Positions 8,849 through 16,870 of a DNA stretch of 51,786 bases are shown in pieces. Source of the stretch: an uncultured Anaeroplasmataceae bacterium (GTDB lineage Bacteria; Bacillota_I; Bacilli_A; Acholeplasmatales; Anaeroplasmataceae); the NCBI GenBank assembly GCA_944325035.1, contig CALUYM010000007.1, positions 1 to 51,786 of the forward strand, given 5' to 3'. Within the stretch, counting starts at the first letter, position 1. The number at the start of each line of letters is the position of its first letter. A model generated the notes under the pieces. It was not told where the DNA came from. It saw only the letters and a program-made list of their open reading frames with translations, and did not search any database. A program made the translations under genes and the position numbers.

Positions 8849-9847
8849 ATGACAATAAAAATTATGAAAAAAATTTTAGTATTAGGAATTTCCCTTTTAT
8901 CAGTTCAAAGTTTAATCGCTTGTTCAGATAATAAAGCTAATTCAAGTGAATCAAAAGATGATATAAAAGGAACTATCAAAATTGTTGCCCCAAGTGGAGC
9001 TCCGGCACTAAGCCAAGTAAAAATAGCTTATGATGCCAAAAATAATAATAATTATCAAATTGGTGGATATAAAATTGAATTCAACACAGTTAGTGGTGCT
9101 GATGGAGTCAAAGCAGCTATTGCTTCTAAGACTCATGATATAGTAGTTGCACCAATCAATTTAGGAGCTACATTGTACAAGAGTAATCATACATATAAAT
9201 ATGCTGCTAATATTACGGATGGTAATTTATATTTGGCATCAACAACTGCTATAAATTCATTTGCTGATTTAAAGGATAAAAAACTTGTTTTCTTTGGAGA
9301 GAATACTATTAATCAAGTAGTAGTTAATAAGGTATTAGAAGAAAATGGAATTAATACTACTAACATAACATATTTGGCTTCAACATCAGATACACAATCA
9401 CAACTAGTTGCAGATAAAGAAGTTAATACAGTTTATTTAGTTGCTGAACCTGTTTTATCTGCTGCTAAAACTAAATTGAATGCTGCTAATAAAGAAGTTA
9501 GTGTGTTAGATATTCAAACTGAGTTTAAAAGAGTAACCAATGGAATGGATTTTTTACAAGCTGGTGTATTTGTTAAAGATGGAATAGATTCTGAATTTAT
9601 TTCAGATTATTTGGAAGAATTAAAGAATGGAATTGATTTTGTAAATAATAATCATGAATTGGCTGCCAAGTATGCGACAGAATTAAATATAGGGTTACCT
9701 GCTGAAGCTGTTTTGAAAAAAGCAATACCTGGATGTAATCTTAATTTTAGATTATCAAGCACTGCTAAAACAAGTTTTGAATCTTTAGCCAATCTTGGTA
9801 TAAAGTATTTTGGTGGAAGCTTACCTGATGAAAGTTTCTATTATTAA
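8849..9847 (+). CDS. ABC substrate-binding lipoprotein (NMT1/SsuA-like)
   Basis: The N-terminus has a basic start, a hydrophobic stretch and the lipobox SLIAC, giving a membrane-anchored lipoprotein after cleavage before Cys25. The mature part resembles the NMT1/TauA/SsuA group of binding proteins: IKIVAPSGAPALSQVK at the first strand, a DIVVAPINLGATLY ligand loop, and the hinge segment FADLKDKKLVFFGENT. Ligands in this group range over sulfonates, nitrate, thiamine precursors and others, so the substrate is open. An AAGGAGAAGG site precedes ATG 8849; a second ATG at 8864 is also possible. It shares its end with the permease gene. Confidence 0.85.
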   Translation: MTIKIMKKILVLGISLLSVQSLIACSDNKANSSESKDDIKGTIKIVAPSGAPALSQVKIAYDAKNNNNYQIGGYKIEFNTVSGADGVKAAIASKTHDIVVAPINLGATLYKSNHTYKYAANITDGNLYLASTTAINSFADLKDKKLVFFGENTINQVVVNKVLEENGINTTNITYLASTSDTQSQLVADKEVNTVYLVAEPVLSAAKTKLNAANKEVSVLDIQTEFKRVTNGMDFLQAGVFVKDGIDSEFISDYLEELKNGIDFVNNNHELAAKYATELNIGLPAEAVLKKAIPGCNLNFRLSSTAKTSFESLANLGIKYFGGSLPDESFYY

Positions 9848-10580
9848 GAATAAGTATTTTTTAACAATTCTTTCTTTAACTTCAATTTTTCTTGTTTTAT
9901 ACTTAGTTTATCTAAAAATTGATAATGAAATTATCTTTCCAAATCCGATTACATCGCTGATGACTTTTGCTGATTTATTTAAACAATCAAACACTTATGT
10001 GATTATTGGATATACTTTTTTAAGACTCTTGATTTCATTAAGTATCAGTTTTCTTATTGGTGGTATTTTAGGTATTATAGCTGGTAGATTCAAAATTGTT
10101 AGAATCTTTTTTAAACCATGGATGATAATATTTAGAAGTACACCTTTGGCTAGTGTTATAGTATTGATAATGATAATTTTAGGAATGGATCGTTCACCAT
10201 ATGTTATTTGTATGTTGATGTTAATTCCGATCATTTATGAAGCTTTTTTGCATGGTATTTTGAGTTTAGATAAAGAACTAATGCAAGTTTGGCGTTTAGA
10301 TACAAGATTTAACTTTAGAATTTTGAAAAAAGTAATTTTTCCTATGTCATCATCATTTATTAACACAGCATTTAGTCAAAGTGTTGGACTTGGAATTAAA
10401 GTCCTTGTAATGGCTGAGTTTGTTTGTTATACACCTAATTCTATTGGAAAAGCTTTAGGACAATCTGCTAATAATTTAGAATATGCTGAAGTATTCGCTT
10501 GGAGTTTATTAGCTGTTATTTTAGTTGTTTTAGTAGACTTAACTCCAAAAATATTTAAAAAAATATCAATATATAAATAA
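9828..10580 (+). CDS. ABC transporter permease (BPD_transp_1 type)
   Basis: The 250-residue inner-membrane protein has about six hydrophobic helices and the EAA-type cytoplasmic loop of binding-protein-dependent permeases (around YEAFLHGILSLDKELMQVWRL, given here only as landmark, where EA and G are conserved). It follows the SsuC/TauC pattern. The start at 9828 gives MKVSIIKN and is preferred to an in-frame ATG at 9810, because a GGTGG site lies at a useful distance. It overlaps the lipoprotein gene by 20 bases. No ATPase follows; the only nearby candidate is encoded leftward at 6572-7318. Confidence 0.85.
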   Translation: MKVSIIKNKYFLTILSLTSIFLVLYLVYLKIDNEIIFPNPITSLMTFADLFKQSNTYVIIGYTFLRLLISLSISFLIGGILGIIAGRFKIVRIFFKPWMIIFRSTPLASVIVLIMIILGMDRSPYVICMLMLIPIIYEAFLHGILSLDKELMQVWRLDTRFNFRILKKVIFPMSSSFINTAFSQSVGLGIKVLVMAEFVCYTPNSIGKALGQSANNLEYAEVFAWSLLAVILVVLVDLTPKIFKKISIYK

Positions 10581-10582
10581 GC

Positions 10583-10611
10583 TTGTGTAAATATGAGTTT
10601 AACCTTATAAT
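10583..10611 (+). promoter_or_regulatory. Promoter of the acetyltransferase gene
   Basis: TTGTGT (10583-10588) and TATAAT (10606-10611) are separated by 17 bases, immediately after the permease stop. Confidence 0.6.
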
Positions 10612-10637
10612 TAAAGAAAGTAAGTGAGGTTTTTGTT

Positions 10638-11105
10638 ATGATTCAGGTATTAAAAGAAAATCAAATAGATTTATTATTATCTTTAATAAAAGAAATGGCT
10701 CGTTATGAAAAGTTAGAAAATGAAGTGACAGCTACATATGATAGTTTATATGATTCAATTTTTATAAAAAAAGGAGTCAAAGCTGCTTTAATTTATCACA
10801 ATGATAATCTAGCGGGATATATTCTTTATTTTTATAATTTTTCATCATTTACAGGTACATTGAATTTATATATTGAAGATATTTATGTAAAAGAAGAGTA
10901 TCGACATAATGGTCTAGGTACAACTGCATTTAAATTTTTGGCAAAAGAAGCTAAAGAAAATAAATGTAAAAGAATTGACTGGGTGTGTCTAAATTGGAAC
11001 AAAACTGGTCTTGATTTTTATCAAGCAATGGGTGCTAAAAAATTAGATTGTTGGGTTTTACATCGTCTTGAGGAAAAAGAAATTAATAATTTAGCAAAAA
11101 ATTAA
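10638..11105 (+). CDS. GNAT acetyltransferase, spermidine/spermine acetyltransferase-like
   Basis: The 155 residues cover one GNAT domain. The start SLIKEMARYEKLENEV closely follows the eukaryotic SSAT pattern LIKELAKYE, and the acetyl-CoA-binding motif is EEYRHNGLGTTAFKFL (Q/RxxGxG/A type) near residue 90. The next segment DWVCLNWNKTGLDFYQAMGA is the family's last strand/helix pair. SSAT-type proteins acetylate polyamines, or in bacteria other primary amines, using acetyl-CoA. It appears to be a single-gene transcript with its own promoter and a shared terminator. The family is certain; a polyamine substrate is an inference. Confidence 0.85.
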   Translation: MIQVLKENQIDLLLSLIKEMARYEKLENEVTATYDSLYDSIFIKKGVKAALIYHNDNLAGYILYFYNFSSFTGTLNLYIEDIYVKEEYRHNGLGTTAFKFLAKEAKENKCKRIDWVCLNWNKTGLDFYQAMGAKKLDCWVLHRLEEKEINNLAKN

Positions 11106-11108
11106 AAT

Positions 11109-11150
11109 GGGTTGCGAAATAATCTGATTTGATTGATTATTTCACAACCC
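11109..11150. terminator. Bidirectional terminator, 16-base-pair stem
   Basis: GGGTTGCGAAATAATC and GATTATTTCACAACCC pair with one mismatch around a 10-base loop, with A-rich and T-rich flanks on both sides. It separates the convergent acetyltransferase and amidohydrolase genes. Confidence 0.88.
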
Positions 11151-11155
11151 AAAAT

Positions 11156-12064
11156 TTATTTTTTAAAATAGATTTTTAAGGCATTACTATAAAAAACTTT
11201 TTCTAGTTCGTTAGGTTCGAAAGTATTAGAATTAACAATGTAGTCAATGAATTCTTGATAACTTGCCTTCATTAGCGCAGAAGGTATATCAGAACCAAAC
11301 ATTAATTTATCAGAACCAACAATTTCTTTTGCTAATCGAATATATTCGATAGCATTTGGAAAAGGATAATCTTCTTTAGTATTATTTGGTAAGGCGGCTA
11401 AATCAAAATAAACATTCGGAAGATTTAGTGTTTTTAGATTCTTTATAAGTAAGTTATGTTGATTTTTTTGATGAGATGCTAAATGACAAATGACAAATGT
11501 AACATCAAAATATTTTTCAATTGCTTTTTTTAATCTCTTTATTTGGTAACAAGGATTTCCTGGACGACCGATATCAATTGTTAAAACACATTTATATTTT
11601 CGACAAATATCATAAATATAACGCATTTCTTTACCATATAAATCAATTGTATTATGATTGGCCATCAATCCCGAAGTATTAGAAACTTCCATTTTGATAA
11701 TTCTAAATCCTAAATCTTTAATTAAATGATTAACAATACTATCTCTTTCTTTACAAAAAGGATCGATTGAACAAGCACCAATAAAGCGATTAGGTTGCTT
11801 ACTAACAGCCTCGTAGACGTATAAATTTTGAAATCCTAGATAATTTCCTTGTAGCAAAACAGCTCTTTCAACATTATGCTTATCCATAACTTCAATCAGT
11901 TTTTCGTAACTAAAGCCTGTATCACCTAATTCTTTTGGAATGATTTGAAATTTCTTTCCATCGGCATATTCAACCATACCATTTCCTAAAGCTCGTAATT
12001 CACCTCGAGCCCCCCAACCATTAAAATATTCAACAATATGTGCATGGGCATCAATTATTTTCAT
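11156..12064 (-). CDS. Amidohydrolase 2 family protein (ACMSD-like TIM barrel)
   Basis: The protein opens with the HxH metal motif DAHAHI and continues as a TIM barrel, with metal-site His in VICHLASHQ and the conserved late Asp in FGSDIPS. These are the landmarks of the amidohydrolase_2/aminocarboxymuconate-semialdehyde decarboxylase group, which hydrolyse or decarboxylate varied small metabolites. The chosen start (12064) gives 302 residues and follows a GAAAGGAG site; upstream in-frame codons up to 12151 have no ribosome site and do not fit the family. It is monocistronic. The substrate cannot be predicted from context. Confidence 0.85.
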   Translation of the reverse strand: MKIIDAHAHIVEYFNGWGARGELRALGNGMVEYADGKKFQIIPKELGDTGFSYEKLIEVMDKHNVERAVLLQGNYLGFQNLYVYEAVSKQPNRFIGACSIDPFCKERDSIVNHLIKDLGFRIIKMEVSNTSGLMANHNTIDLYGKEMRYIYDICRKYKCVLTIDIGRPGNPCYQIKRLKKAIEKYFDVTFVICHLASHQKNQHNLLIKNLKTLNLPNVYFDLAALPNNTKEDYPFPNAIEYIRLAKEIVGSDKLMFGSDIPSALMKASYQEFIDYIVNSNTFEPNELEKVFYSNALKIYFKK

Positions 12065-12541
12065 AAATACTCCTTTCTCATAATCGTAAAAGCAATATTT
12101 TATTACAACTATATTGGACACTAGATTTTTATATTTTGATCTAGTAAACAAGAATAAAAGCTTCCAGTATTTTTAGTAATTTATAATATTTTATTAATTA
12201 ACTCTGTCTTAATTTTACACAATAAGTAGTAAAAAAGCTAGTAAACTTTTTAATTGTATCATTTATATGGGTTATAGTTGCATAAGTTTAGAAGTGTTTG
12301 ACTAATTCATAATTAATTTTAAAATTCTTATTTATGATATTAGGCTAAACTGATAGTAAAAATAATAAGTTAGAAAGATGAAGATAATATTATTAGATAA
12401 TTAAATTTAAAGTATTAATTAAGCAAATTAAAGTTTACAATTTAAGTGTTTTAGGTTATCATACATATGTAGTTCATTAAGATTTGCTACTTATTAAAAA
12501 TGTCTATCTAGATATTGCTAGAAATAAAGCGAGGTAAGTTT
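12065..12541. other. Gene-free AT-rich stretch between divergent genes
   Basis: No open reading frame of note is present. The stretch holds a perfect seven-base inverted repeat ACTAGAT / ATCTAGT at 12120-12145, about 60 bases upstream of the leftward amidohydrolase and a possible operator. It also holds the galE promoter at 12434-12462 and a small hairpin TCTAG-N6-CTAGA just before the galE ribosome site. Confidence 0.55.
12434..12462 (+). promoter_or_regulatory. Promoter of galE
   Basis: TTTACA (12434-12439) and TATCAT (12457-12462) are 17 bases apart, giving a leader of about 70 bases. Confidence 0.65.
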
Positions 12542-13558
12542 ATGAAAATATTAGTTACAGGTGGTGCTGGATATATTGGTTCACATACATGCGTTGAACT
12601 ATTAAATAATGGATTTGAAGTTGTTGTATATGATAACTTATCAAACTCAAAAGAAGAAGCGTTAACAAGAGTAAAAAAAATCACTGGAAAAGATTTAATA
12701 TTTGTTAAAGGTGATGTATTAGATGTTAAGGCTTTGGATAAGTTATTTAATGAACATAAATTTGATTGTGTTATTAATTTTGCTGGGCTAAAAGCCGTTG
12801 GTGAATCAGTAAAAAAACCATTAGAGTATTATCATAATAATATTACAGGTGCGATTAATTTACTTGAAGTAATGAAAAAGTATGAGTGCTATAATTTTAT
12901 TTTTTCTTCAAGTGCAACAGTGTATGGTGATCCTGAAGTTGTACCAGTTGATGAGAATTCAAAAATTGGTGGTACAACTAATCCATATGGGACGACAAAA
13001 TTATTTATAGAACAAATTTTAAAGGACTTACACTATGCTGAACCTAAATTTAATATTGCTATATTAAGATATTTTAATCCAATTGGAGCCCATCCAACTG
13101 GTTTAATAGGGGAAGATCCAAATGGAATTCCAAACAATTTAGCACCATATATTACACAGGTCATGATTGGCAAGCGTGAAAAACTAACAATTTTTGGAAA
13201 CGATTATGAAACTCCAGATGGGACTTGCATAAGAGACTATATTCATGTTTGTGATTTAGCATATGGTCATGTATGTGCTTTAAGAAAGTTATTAGAAAAT
13301 CCAGGCCTAGTTATTTATAATTTAGGAACTGGAACAGGTTCTAGTGTATTTGATGTTTTACACGCCTTTGAAAAAGCTTATGGGAAGGAAATTCCTTATG
13401 TCATCGGAAATAGAAGAGCTGGTGATATTGCAGTCAATTTTACTAAAGTTGATAAGGCTTTAAATGAAATTAATTTTAAAGCTAAATATGATATTAATGA
13501 TATGGCTCGTGATCAATGGAATTGGCAAGCTAAAAATCAAAATGGATATGAAAACTAG
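12542..13558 (+). CDS. galE: UDP-glucose 4-epimerase
   Basis: GalE interconverts UDP-glucose and UDP-galactose with bound NAD. The extended SDR signature is complete: TGGAGYIGS at residues 5-13, YDNLSNS, the SSSATVYG segment with catalytic Ser, and the YGTTK catalytic Tyr-Lys pair. The RYFNPIGAHPTGLIGEDP stretch is the GalE substrate-binding hallmark. Starting at ATG 12542, which has a GAGG site seven bases upstream, gives 338 residues, the same as E. coli GalE. It stands alone without galK or galT, so it may mainly supply UDP-galactose for surface glycans. Confidence 0.96.
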   Translation: MKILVTGGAGYIGSHTCVELLNNGFEVVVYDNLSNSKEEALTRVKKITGKDLIFVKGDVLDVKALDKLFNEHKFDCVINFAGLKAVGESVKKPLEYYHNNITGAINLLEVMKKYECYNFIFSSSATVYGDPEVVPVDENSKIGGTTNPYGTTKLFIEQILKDLHYAEPKFNIAILRYFNPIGAHPTGLIGEDPNGIPNNLAPYITQVMIGKREKLTIFGNDYETPDGTCIRDYIHVCDLAYGHVCALRKLLENPGLVIYNLGTGTGSSVFDVLHAFEKAYGKEIPYVIGNRRAGDIAVNFTKVDKALNEINFKAKYDINDMARDQWNWQAKNQNGYEN

Positions 13559-13574
13559 GTTTTACCTAGTTTTT
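13551..13574 (+). terminator. Terminator of galE
   Basis: AAAACTAGG / CCTAGTTTT around a TTTTA loop with a T-rich end. The galE TAG stop lies in the left arm. Confidence 0.85.
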
Positions 13575-13599
13575 ATTTTCAGTGCAAGGAGGTATGCTT

Positions 13600-14481
13600 T
13601 TGATATATATTTTAATTATAACTCTATTTTTAATTGATTTATATCTATTTATATTAGGCCCAATCTTTGAGCGTAAATCTAATGTTAAGGAACTAGAAAA
13701 ACGTCAAAAATCGCAACAAAAGATAGAATATCAAACAGGATATATTATTATTGAAAATTATCCTCGAAAATGCTTAATTGAAATATCAAATATTTATAAC
13801 TTAGAATTAGATATTCCCTATGTTAATCTTAAAAATAGAGTAAGTTTGAACAACTTATCTTTAATTAATGTAAAAAAAATATATCAATTTAATGCAATAG
13901 TAAATAATCTTGAGTTAATTTCTAAAAGATATAGTGTCAAAAATGGAGCAATTTATGATAAAGGAAAACTGCTATATTTTTATCAAAATAAAAATAAAGC
14001 GGATTTAATTCGACATGCCTTAGAAGATGATATAAAACGTAGAGCAATTAAATACTTTAGTAATGCTCCGTATGTGCAGTTTTCAAAAAAAATGGCAGAA
14101 ATTCGTATTTCTAAACCTTATTATGAAAAAAATGAGCATGCTTACTTAATTACACCATCTAAGATTAATGGTGTTAAAATCAAACAAATAAGTATTAATT
14201 TATCAGATATTGATTATTTATATATTTCTCCTACAGTTAGAAGGGTTATTTTAGAGAAAAAATCAAAGTATCTTGAGATTAAGAATGACTCTAAAAATTT
14301 TAAAATTAGATATAATGGACTTGTTAAAAGATTTAATAATACATACGTAAATTTTAAGAACGATGTCTTTTCTAAATATGAAGAAAGTTTTAATGGAATT
14401 AAATATGAACCAAAATATAGATTAAAAAAGTATCGTGGCAAGATTAAATGTAATGTAAATTTAGAGAAATTTAAACTCTAA
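13600..14481 (+). CDS. Membrane-anchored protein of unknown function
   Basis: I do not recognise a family. The protein has one N-terminal transmembrane helix (IYILIITLFLIDLYLFILG) followed by a basic linker and about 250 residues rich in Lys, Ile, Asn and Tyr, with beta-strand-like character. This could be a cytoplasmic domain anchored at the membrane. The start is decided by the ribosome site: AAGGAGG at 13586-13592 is seven bases from TTG 13600 but only one base from ATG 13594, so TTG is preferred, giving 293 residues. It lies between galE and the GTPase pair, with a terminator before it and a promoter after it, and has no clear promoter of its own. Confidence 0.6.
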   Translation: MIYILIITLFLIDLYLFILGPIFERKSNVKELEKRQKSQQKIEYQTGYIIIENYPRKCLIEISNIYNLELDIPYVNLKNRVSLNNLSLINVKKIYQFNAIVNNLELISKRYSVKNGAIYDKGKLLYFYQNKNKADLIRHALEDDIKRRAIKYFSNAPYVQFSKKMAEIRISKPYYEKNEHAYLITPSKINGVKIKQISINLSDIDYLYISPTVRRVILEKKSKYLEIKNDSKNFKIRYNGLVKRFNNTYVNFKNDVFSKYEESFNGIKYEPKYRLKKYRGKIKCNVNLEKFKL

Positions 14482-14518
14482 ATATAATTTAAAGTAATCA
14501 GGTAAAAGTGTGTAATGG

Positions 14519-14547
14519 TTGTTAAACTTTTTAAATAGTAGTATAAT
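14519..14547 (+). promoter_or_regulatory. Promoter of the GTPase pair
   Basis: TTGTTA (14519-14524) and TATAAT (14542-14547) are 17 bases apart. I saw no clear Zur-type dyad by eye. Confidence 0.65.
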
Positions 14548-14573
14548 TAATAGTGTTATGAGGTGAAATAATT

Positions 14574-15602
14574 ATGACAAAAATAGATATAATTTCTGGT
14601 TTTTTAGGTGCCGGAAAAACTACATTAATTAAAAGACTTTTAAGTACTCATTTAAAAGATGAAAAAGTTGTTTTAATTGAAAATGAATTTGGTGAAATCG
14701 GGATTGACTCTGGATTTCTAAAAGAAACTAAGATTGATATTACTGAACTAAATCAAGGATGTATTTGTTGTTCTTTACAAGGAGATTTTTCTAAATCACT
14801 AAATGAAGTGTATTCTAAATTTAATCCTGACCGAATCATTATTGAGCCATCAGGCGTTGGAAAACTTTCAGATATTGTTAAAGCTGTTTTAGATGCTAAT
14901 ATTCCTAATGCTACAATTAATGCGTTAGTATGTGTTTGTGATGCAAATAAAGCTAAAATGTACTTAAAAAACTTTGGTGAGTTTTACATTGATCAAGTTA
15001 AACATGCTAAAACAATTTTCTTATCAAGAGCTGATATAGCATCTGAAAATAAAATGGAAGAATGTTTAAGTATTATAAGAGATATCAATAATAATGCTAA
15101 TATTGTTACAACACCAATATCTAAATTAGGTGATGATGCTTTAATTGAAGCTTATGAGGCTAAAGATAATAGTTTTGAAAAGAATTTATTAGAAGAAGTA
15201 AAACATATGCATCATTCAGATGAATGTTCTTGCGGTTGTGGACACCATCATGAAGAAGAACATGAATGTGGTTGTGGACATCATCATGAAGAAGAACATG
15301 AATGTGGTTGTGGACATCATCATGATGCTGATGAAATATTTACAAGTATTGGAATGGAAACTGTTAAAAAATTTTCTCATGATGAATTATTAGAAAAACT
15401 TAACATTTTAATCGATGATATGTCTTATGGATTAGTATTACGTGCTAAAGGAATTGTTGATGGTGTTGATGGATGGTTCCATTTTGATATGGTTCCAGGT
15501 GAAGTTGACATTCGTCATGGTGAAGCAGGGGCAATAGGTCGTCTATGTGTCATTGGATCACGTTTAGATAAAGAAAAGATTAAAGAATTATTCTTAAAAT
15601 AG
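14574..15602 (+). CDS. CobW/COG0523-type GTPase with His/Cys-rich metal-binding repeat
   Basis: This G3E GTPase has Walker A GFLGAGKTT (residues 9-17) and the family metal motif CICC (Cys63, Cys65, Cys66). ENEFGEIGID and EPSGVGKLSD cover the switch and Walker B regions. SRAD stands in for the NKxD base motif. Residues 211-255 form a metal-binding insert with three 12-residue CGCGHHHEEEHE-type repeats. The C-terminal CobW_C domain follows (WFHFDMVPGEVDIRHGE). Relatives deliver zinc or other metals to target enzymes under GTP control. It is the first gene of a pair with the next one eight bases downstream. Zinc is the likeliest metal but is not proven. Confidence 0.9.
   Translation: MTKIDIISGFLGAGKTTLIKRLLSTHLKDEKVVLIENEFGEIGIDSGFLKETKIDITELNQGCICCSLQGDFSKSLNEVYSKFNPDRIIIEPSGVGKLSDIVKAVLDANIPNATINALVCVCDANKAKMYLKNFGEFYIDQVKHAKTIFLSRADIASENKMEECLSIIRDINNNANIVTTPISKLGDDALIEAYEAKDNSFEKNLLEEVKHMHHSDECSCGCGHHHEEEHECGCGHHHEEEHECGCGHHHDADEIFTSIGMETVKKFSHDELLEKLNILIDDMSYGLVLRAKGIVDGVDGWFHFDMVPGEVDIRHGEAGAIGRLCVIGSRLDKEKIKELFLK
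15231..15326 (+). repeat. In-frame 36-base tandem repeat, His/Cys-rich
   Basis: Two full 36-base units (15231-15266 and 15267-15302) and a two-thirds unit encode CGCGHHHEEEHE repeatedly. The full units differ at only two third-codon bases, so the duplication looks recent, and unit number is likely to vary among strains. Confidence 0.9.
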
Positions 15603-15616
15603 ATAGGTGGATGTTT

Positions 15617-16555
15617 ATGGTCGAGGTACCTGTATTTTTAATCAATGGATTTTTAGAAAGTGGTAAAACGACTTTAATAAAATCTATTATCAATAATGAT
15701 TCAAAGCTTCAAAAATTAGATACTTTATTAATTGTTTGTGAATCTGGTGAAGTAGAATATGATGAAGAATTTATTAAGGAAAATAAGATAAAAATTGTTT
15801 ATGTTGAAAGTGAAGATGAATTAACAGAAGATTTTTTCTTGAAGTTAGATAATTTATATGAACCAGCAAGAGTTGTGATTGAATATAATAGTTTCTTCAA
15901 CCCAGATGTGATTCAAGATAATTTGCCAAAAATTTATGTTTTATCACAAATTATCACAATGGTTGATGCAAAAACATTTGGTGTATTTTTTAACAATATG
16001 CGTCAAATATTTAATAATATGTGTAAATATGCTGATTTAATTATTTTCAATCGTATTGAAGGTGTTTCTAACCTTGCTCAGTATCGTCGACAACTTAGAG
16101 CTTTTAATGAAACATGTCAAATAGCCTTTGAATCTAGTGATGGAAGCATGACTGATATGCTAGATGAAGATTTACCATATGATGTTACCAAAGATAAGAT
16201 AAATTTAGAAGAGATAGATTATCCAATTTGGTATATGGATTGTTTTGACAATTATCAAAAATATTTTAATAAAGAGATTACATTTTTAGCTAAGTTAGAA
16301 GGACTAACTGATTCTAAATCTGGGCGTTTTGTACCAGGTCGTATGGTTATGACTTGTTGCGAGGCAGATACTAGATTTTTAGGTTTTGAATGTATTAACG
16401 AAACAAATGTAAAAATTGAAGAAGGTATGTGGGCATTAATTACGGTAACTGTTTCATATGAAGCTAGTGAAGTTGTTGATGAAGATACAGTTATTTTACA
16501 TGCTAAAAAAATTCAAAAAGTAAGTTCTCAAGAAGATAAAATTTTAACATTATAG
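15617..16555 (+). CDS. G3E GTPase-like domain fused to a YcgQ/TIGR03943-like domain
   Basis: Residues 1-170 form a degenerate CobW-like GTPase with Walker A GFLESGKTT and a VDAKTFG switch region. The metal motif CxCC is absent and the base motif reads FNRIEG in place of NKxD. The C-terminal part contains GRFVPGRMVMTCCEADTRFL, which resembles the conserved Cys-Cys motif of the TIGR03943/YcgQ family, a partner of the DUF318 permease YcgR. Such a fusion next to a His-rich COG0523 GTPase suggests joint metal handling. The start at 15617 is six bases after AGGTGG and is preferred over 15611. This assignment rests on motif memory only. Confidence 0.7.
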   Translation: MVEVPVFLINGFLESGKTTLIKSIINNDSKLQKLDTLLIVCESGEVEYDEEFIKENKIKIVYVESEDELTEDFFLKLDNLYEPARVVIEYNSFFNPDVIQDNLPKIYVLSQIITMVDAKTFGVFFNNMRQIFNNMCKYADLIIFNRIEGVSNLAQYRRQLRAFNETCQIAFESSDGSMTDMLDEDLPYDVTKDKINLEEIDYPIWYMDCFDNYQKYFNKEITFLAKLEGLTDSKSGRFVPGRMVMTCCEADTRFLGFECINETNVKIEEGMWALITVTVSYEASEVVDEDTVILHAKKIQKVSSQEDKILTL

Positions 16556-16613
16556 CTTTTAAAAAATAGATATTATGTTTTTGAGTTAAAATTATATAAA
16601 TAGACGTCATATT

Positions 16614-16649
16614 ATAGTATTTATGCTATGAATATGGCGTATTTTTTTT
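16614..16649 (+). terminator. Terminator of the GTPase pair
   Basis: A long hairpin pairs ACGTCATATT with AATATGGCGT, and inside it ATAG with CTAT, and is followed by eight T. Confidence 0.85.
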
Positions 16650-16716
16650 AATAATTTAAAAATTTGTAATATAAATCTTATTTAAGATGTGGATACTCTT
16701 TAAACTTAGTAAACAC

Positions 16717-16745
16717 TTTAAAACGATGATGATTTATGGTATTAT
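16717..16745 (+). promoter_or_regulatory. Promoter of adhE
   Basis: TTTAAA (16717-16722) and TATTAT (16740-16745) are 17 bases apart. The -35 match is modest. Confidence 0.45.
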
Positions 16746-16820
16746 ATTCCTGGAATAAACTATTATATTATAAATTTTGCACCAGAATTAAGTTGATAAG
16801 TCTAATATCAATTATTTTTT

Positions 16821-16870
16821 AGAAAGGATTAGTACATATTTAGACAATTTGTATGTATTAAGTGTGTGTT
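16821..16870 (+). promoter_or_regulatory. adhE ribosome site separated from the start by a hairpin
   Basis: The only good SD, AGAAAGGA (16821-16828), is 42 bases from ATG 16871. The bases between form a 10-base-pair stem, TTAGTACATA (16829-16838) with TATGTATTAA (16852-16861), one pair being G-U, around a 13-base loop. Folding leaves nine bases between the stem and the ATG, a normal SD spacing. A two-codon ORF (ATG TAT TAA) sits in the 3' arm, in frame with adhE. Confidence 0.55.

Larger units (their letters stand above)
16556..16870. other. Gene-free stretch with terminator, adhE promoter and leader
   Basis: It holds the terminator of the GTPase pair, a promoter and a leader of about 120 bases ending in an SD-hairpin-start arrangement. 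I saw no clear Rex site (TTGTGA-N6-TCACAA type), although adhE is often Rex-controlled. Confidence 0.6.

Noticed and set aside
12120..12145. ACTAGAT / ATCTAGT dyad read as a transposon end or attachment site.
   Set aside because: No partner copy, no transposase or integrase, no target duplication; at most an operator.
12508..12519. CTAGATATTGCT upstream of galE is repeated exactly at 19804-19815 in the pyr leader, suggesting a shared regulatory word or mobile repeat.
   Set aside because: Only 12 AT-rich bases match and flanks diverge; the copies form different hairpins. Chance is a sufficient explanation.
16675..16745. A Rex operator controlling adhE.
   Set aside because: No TTGTGA-N6-TCACAA-like dyad with a reasonable match was found near the promoter.
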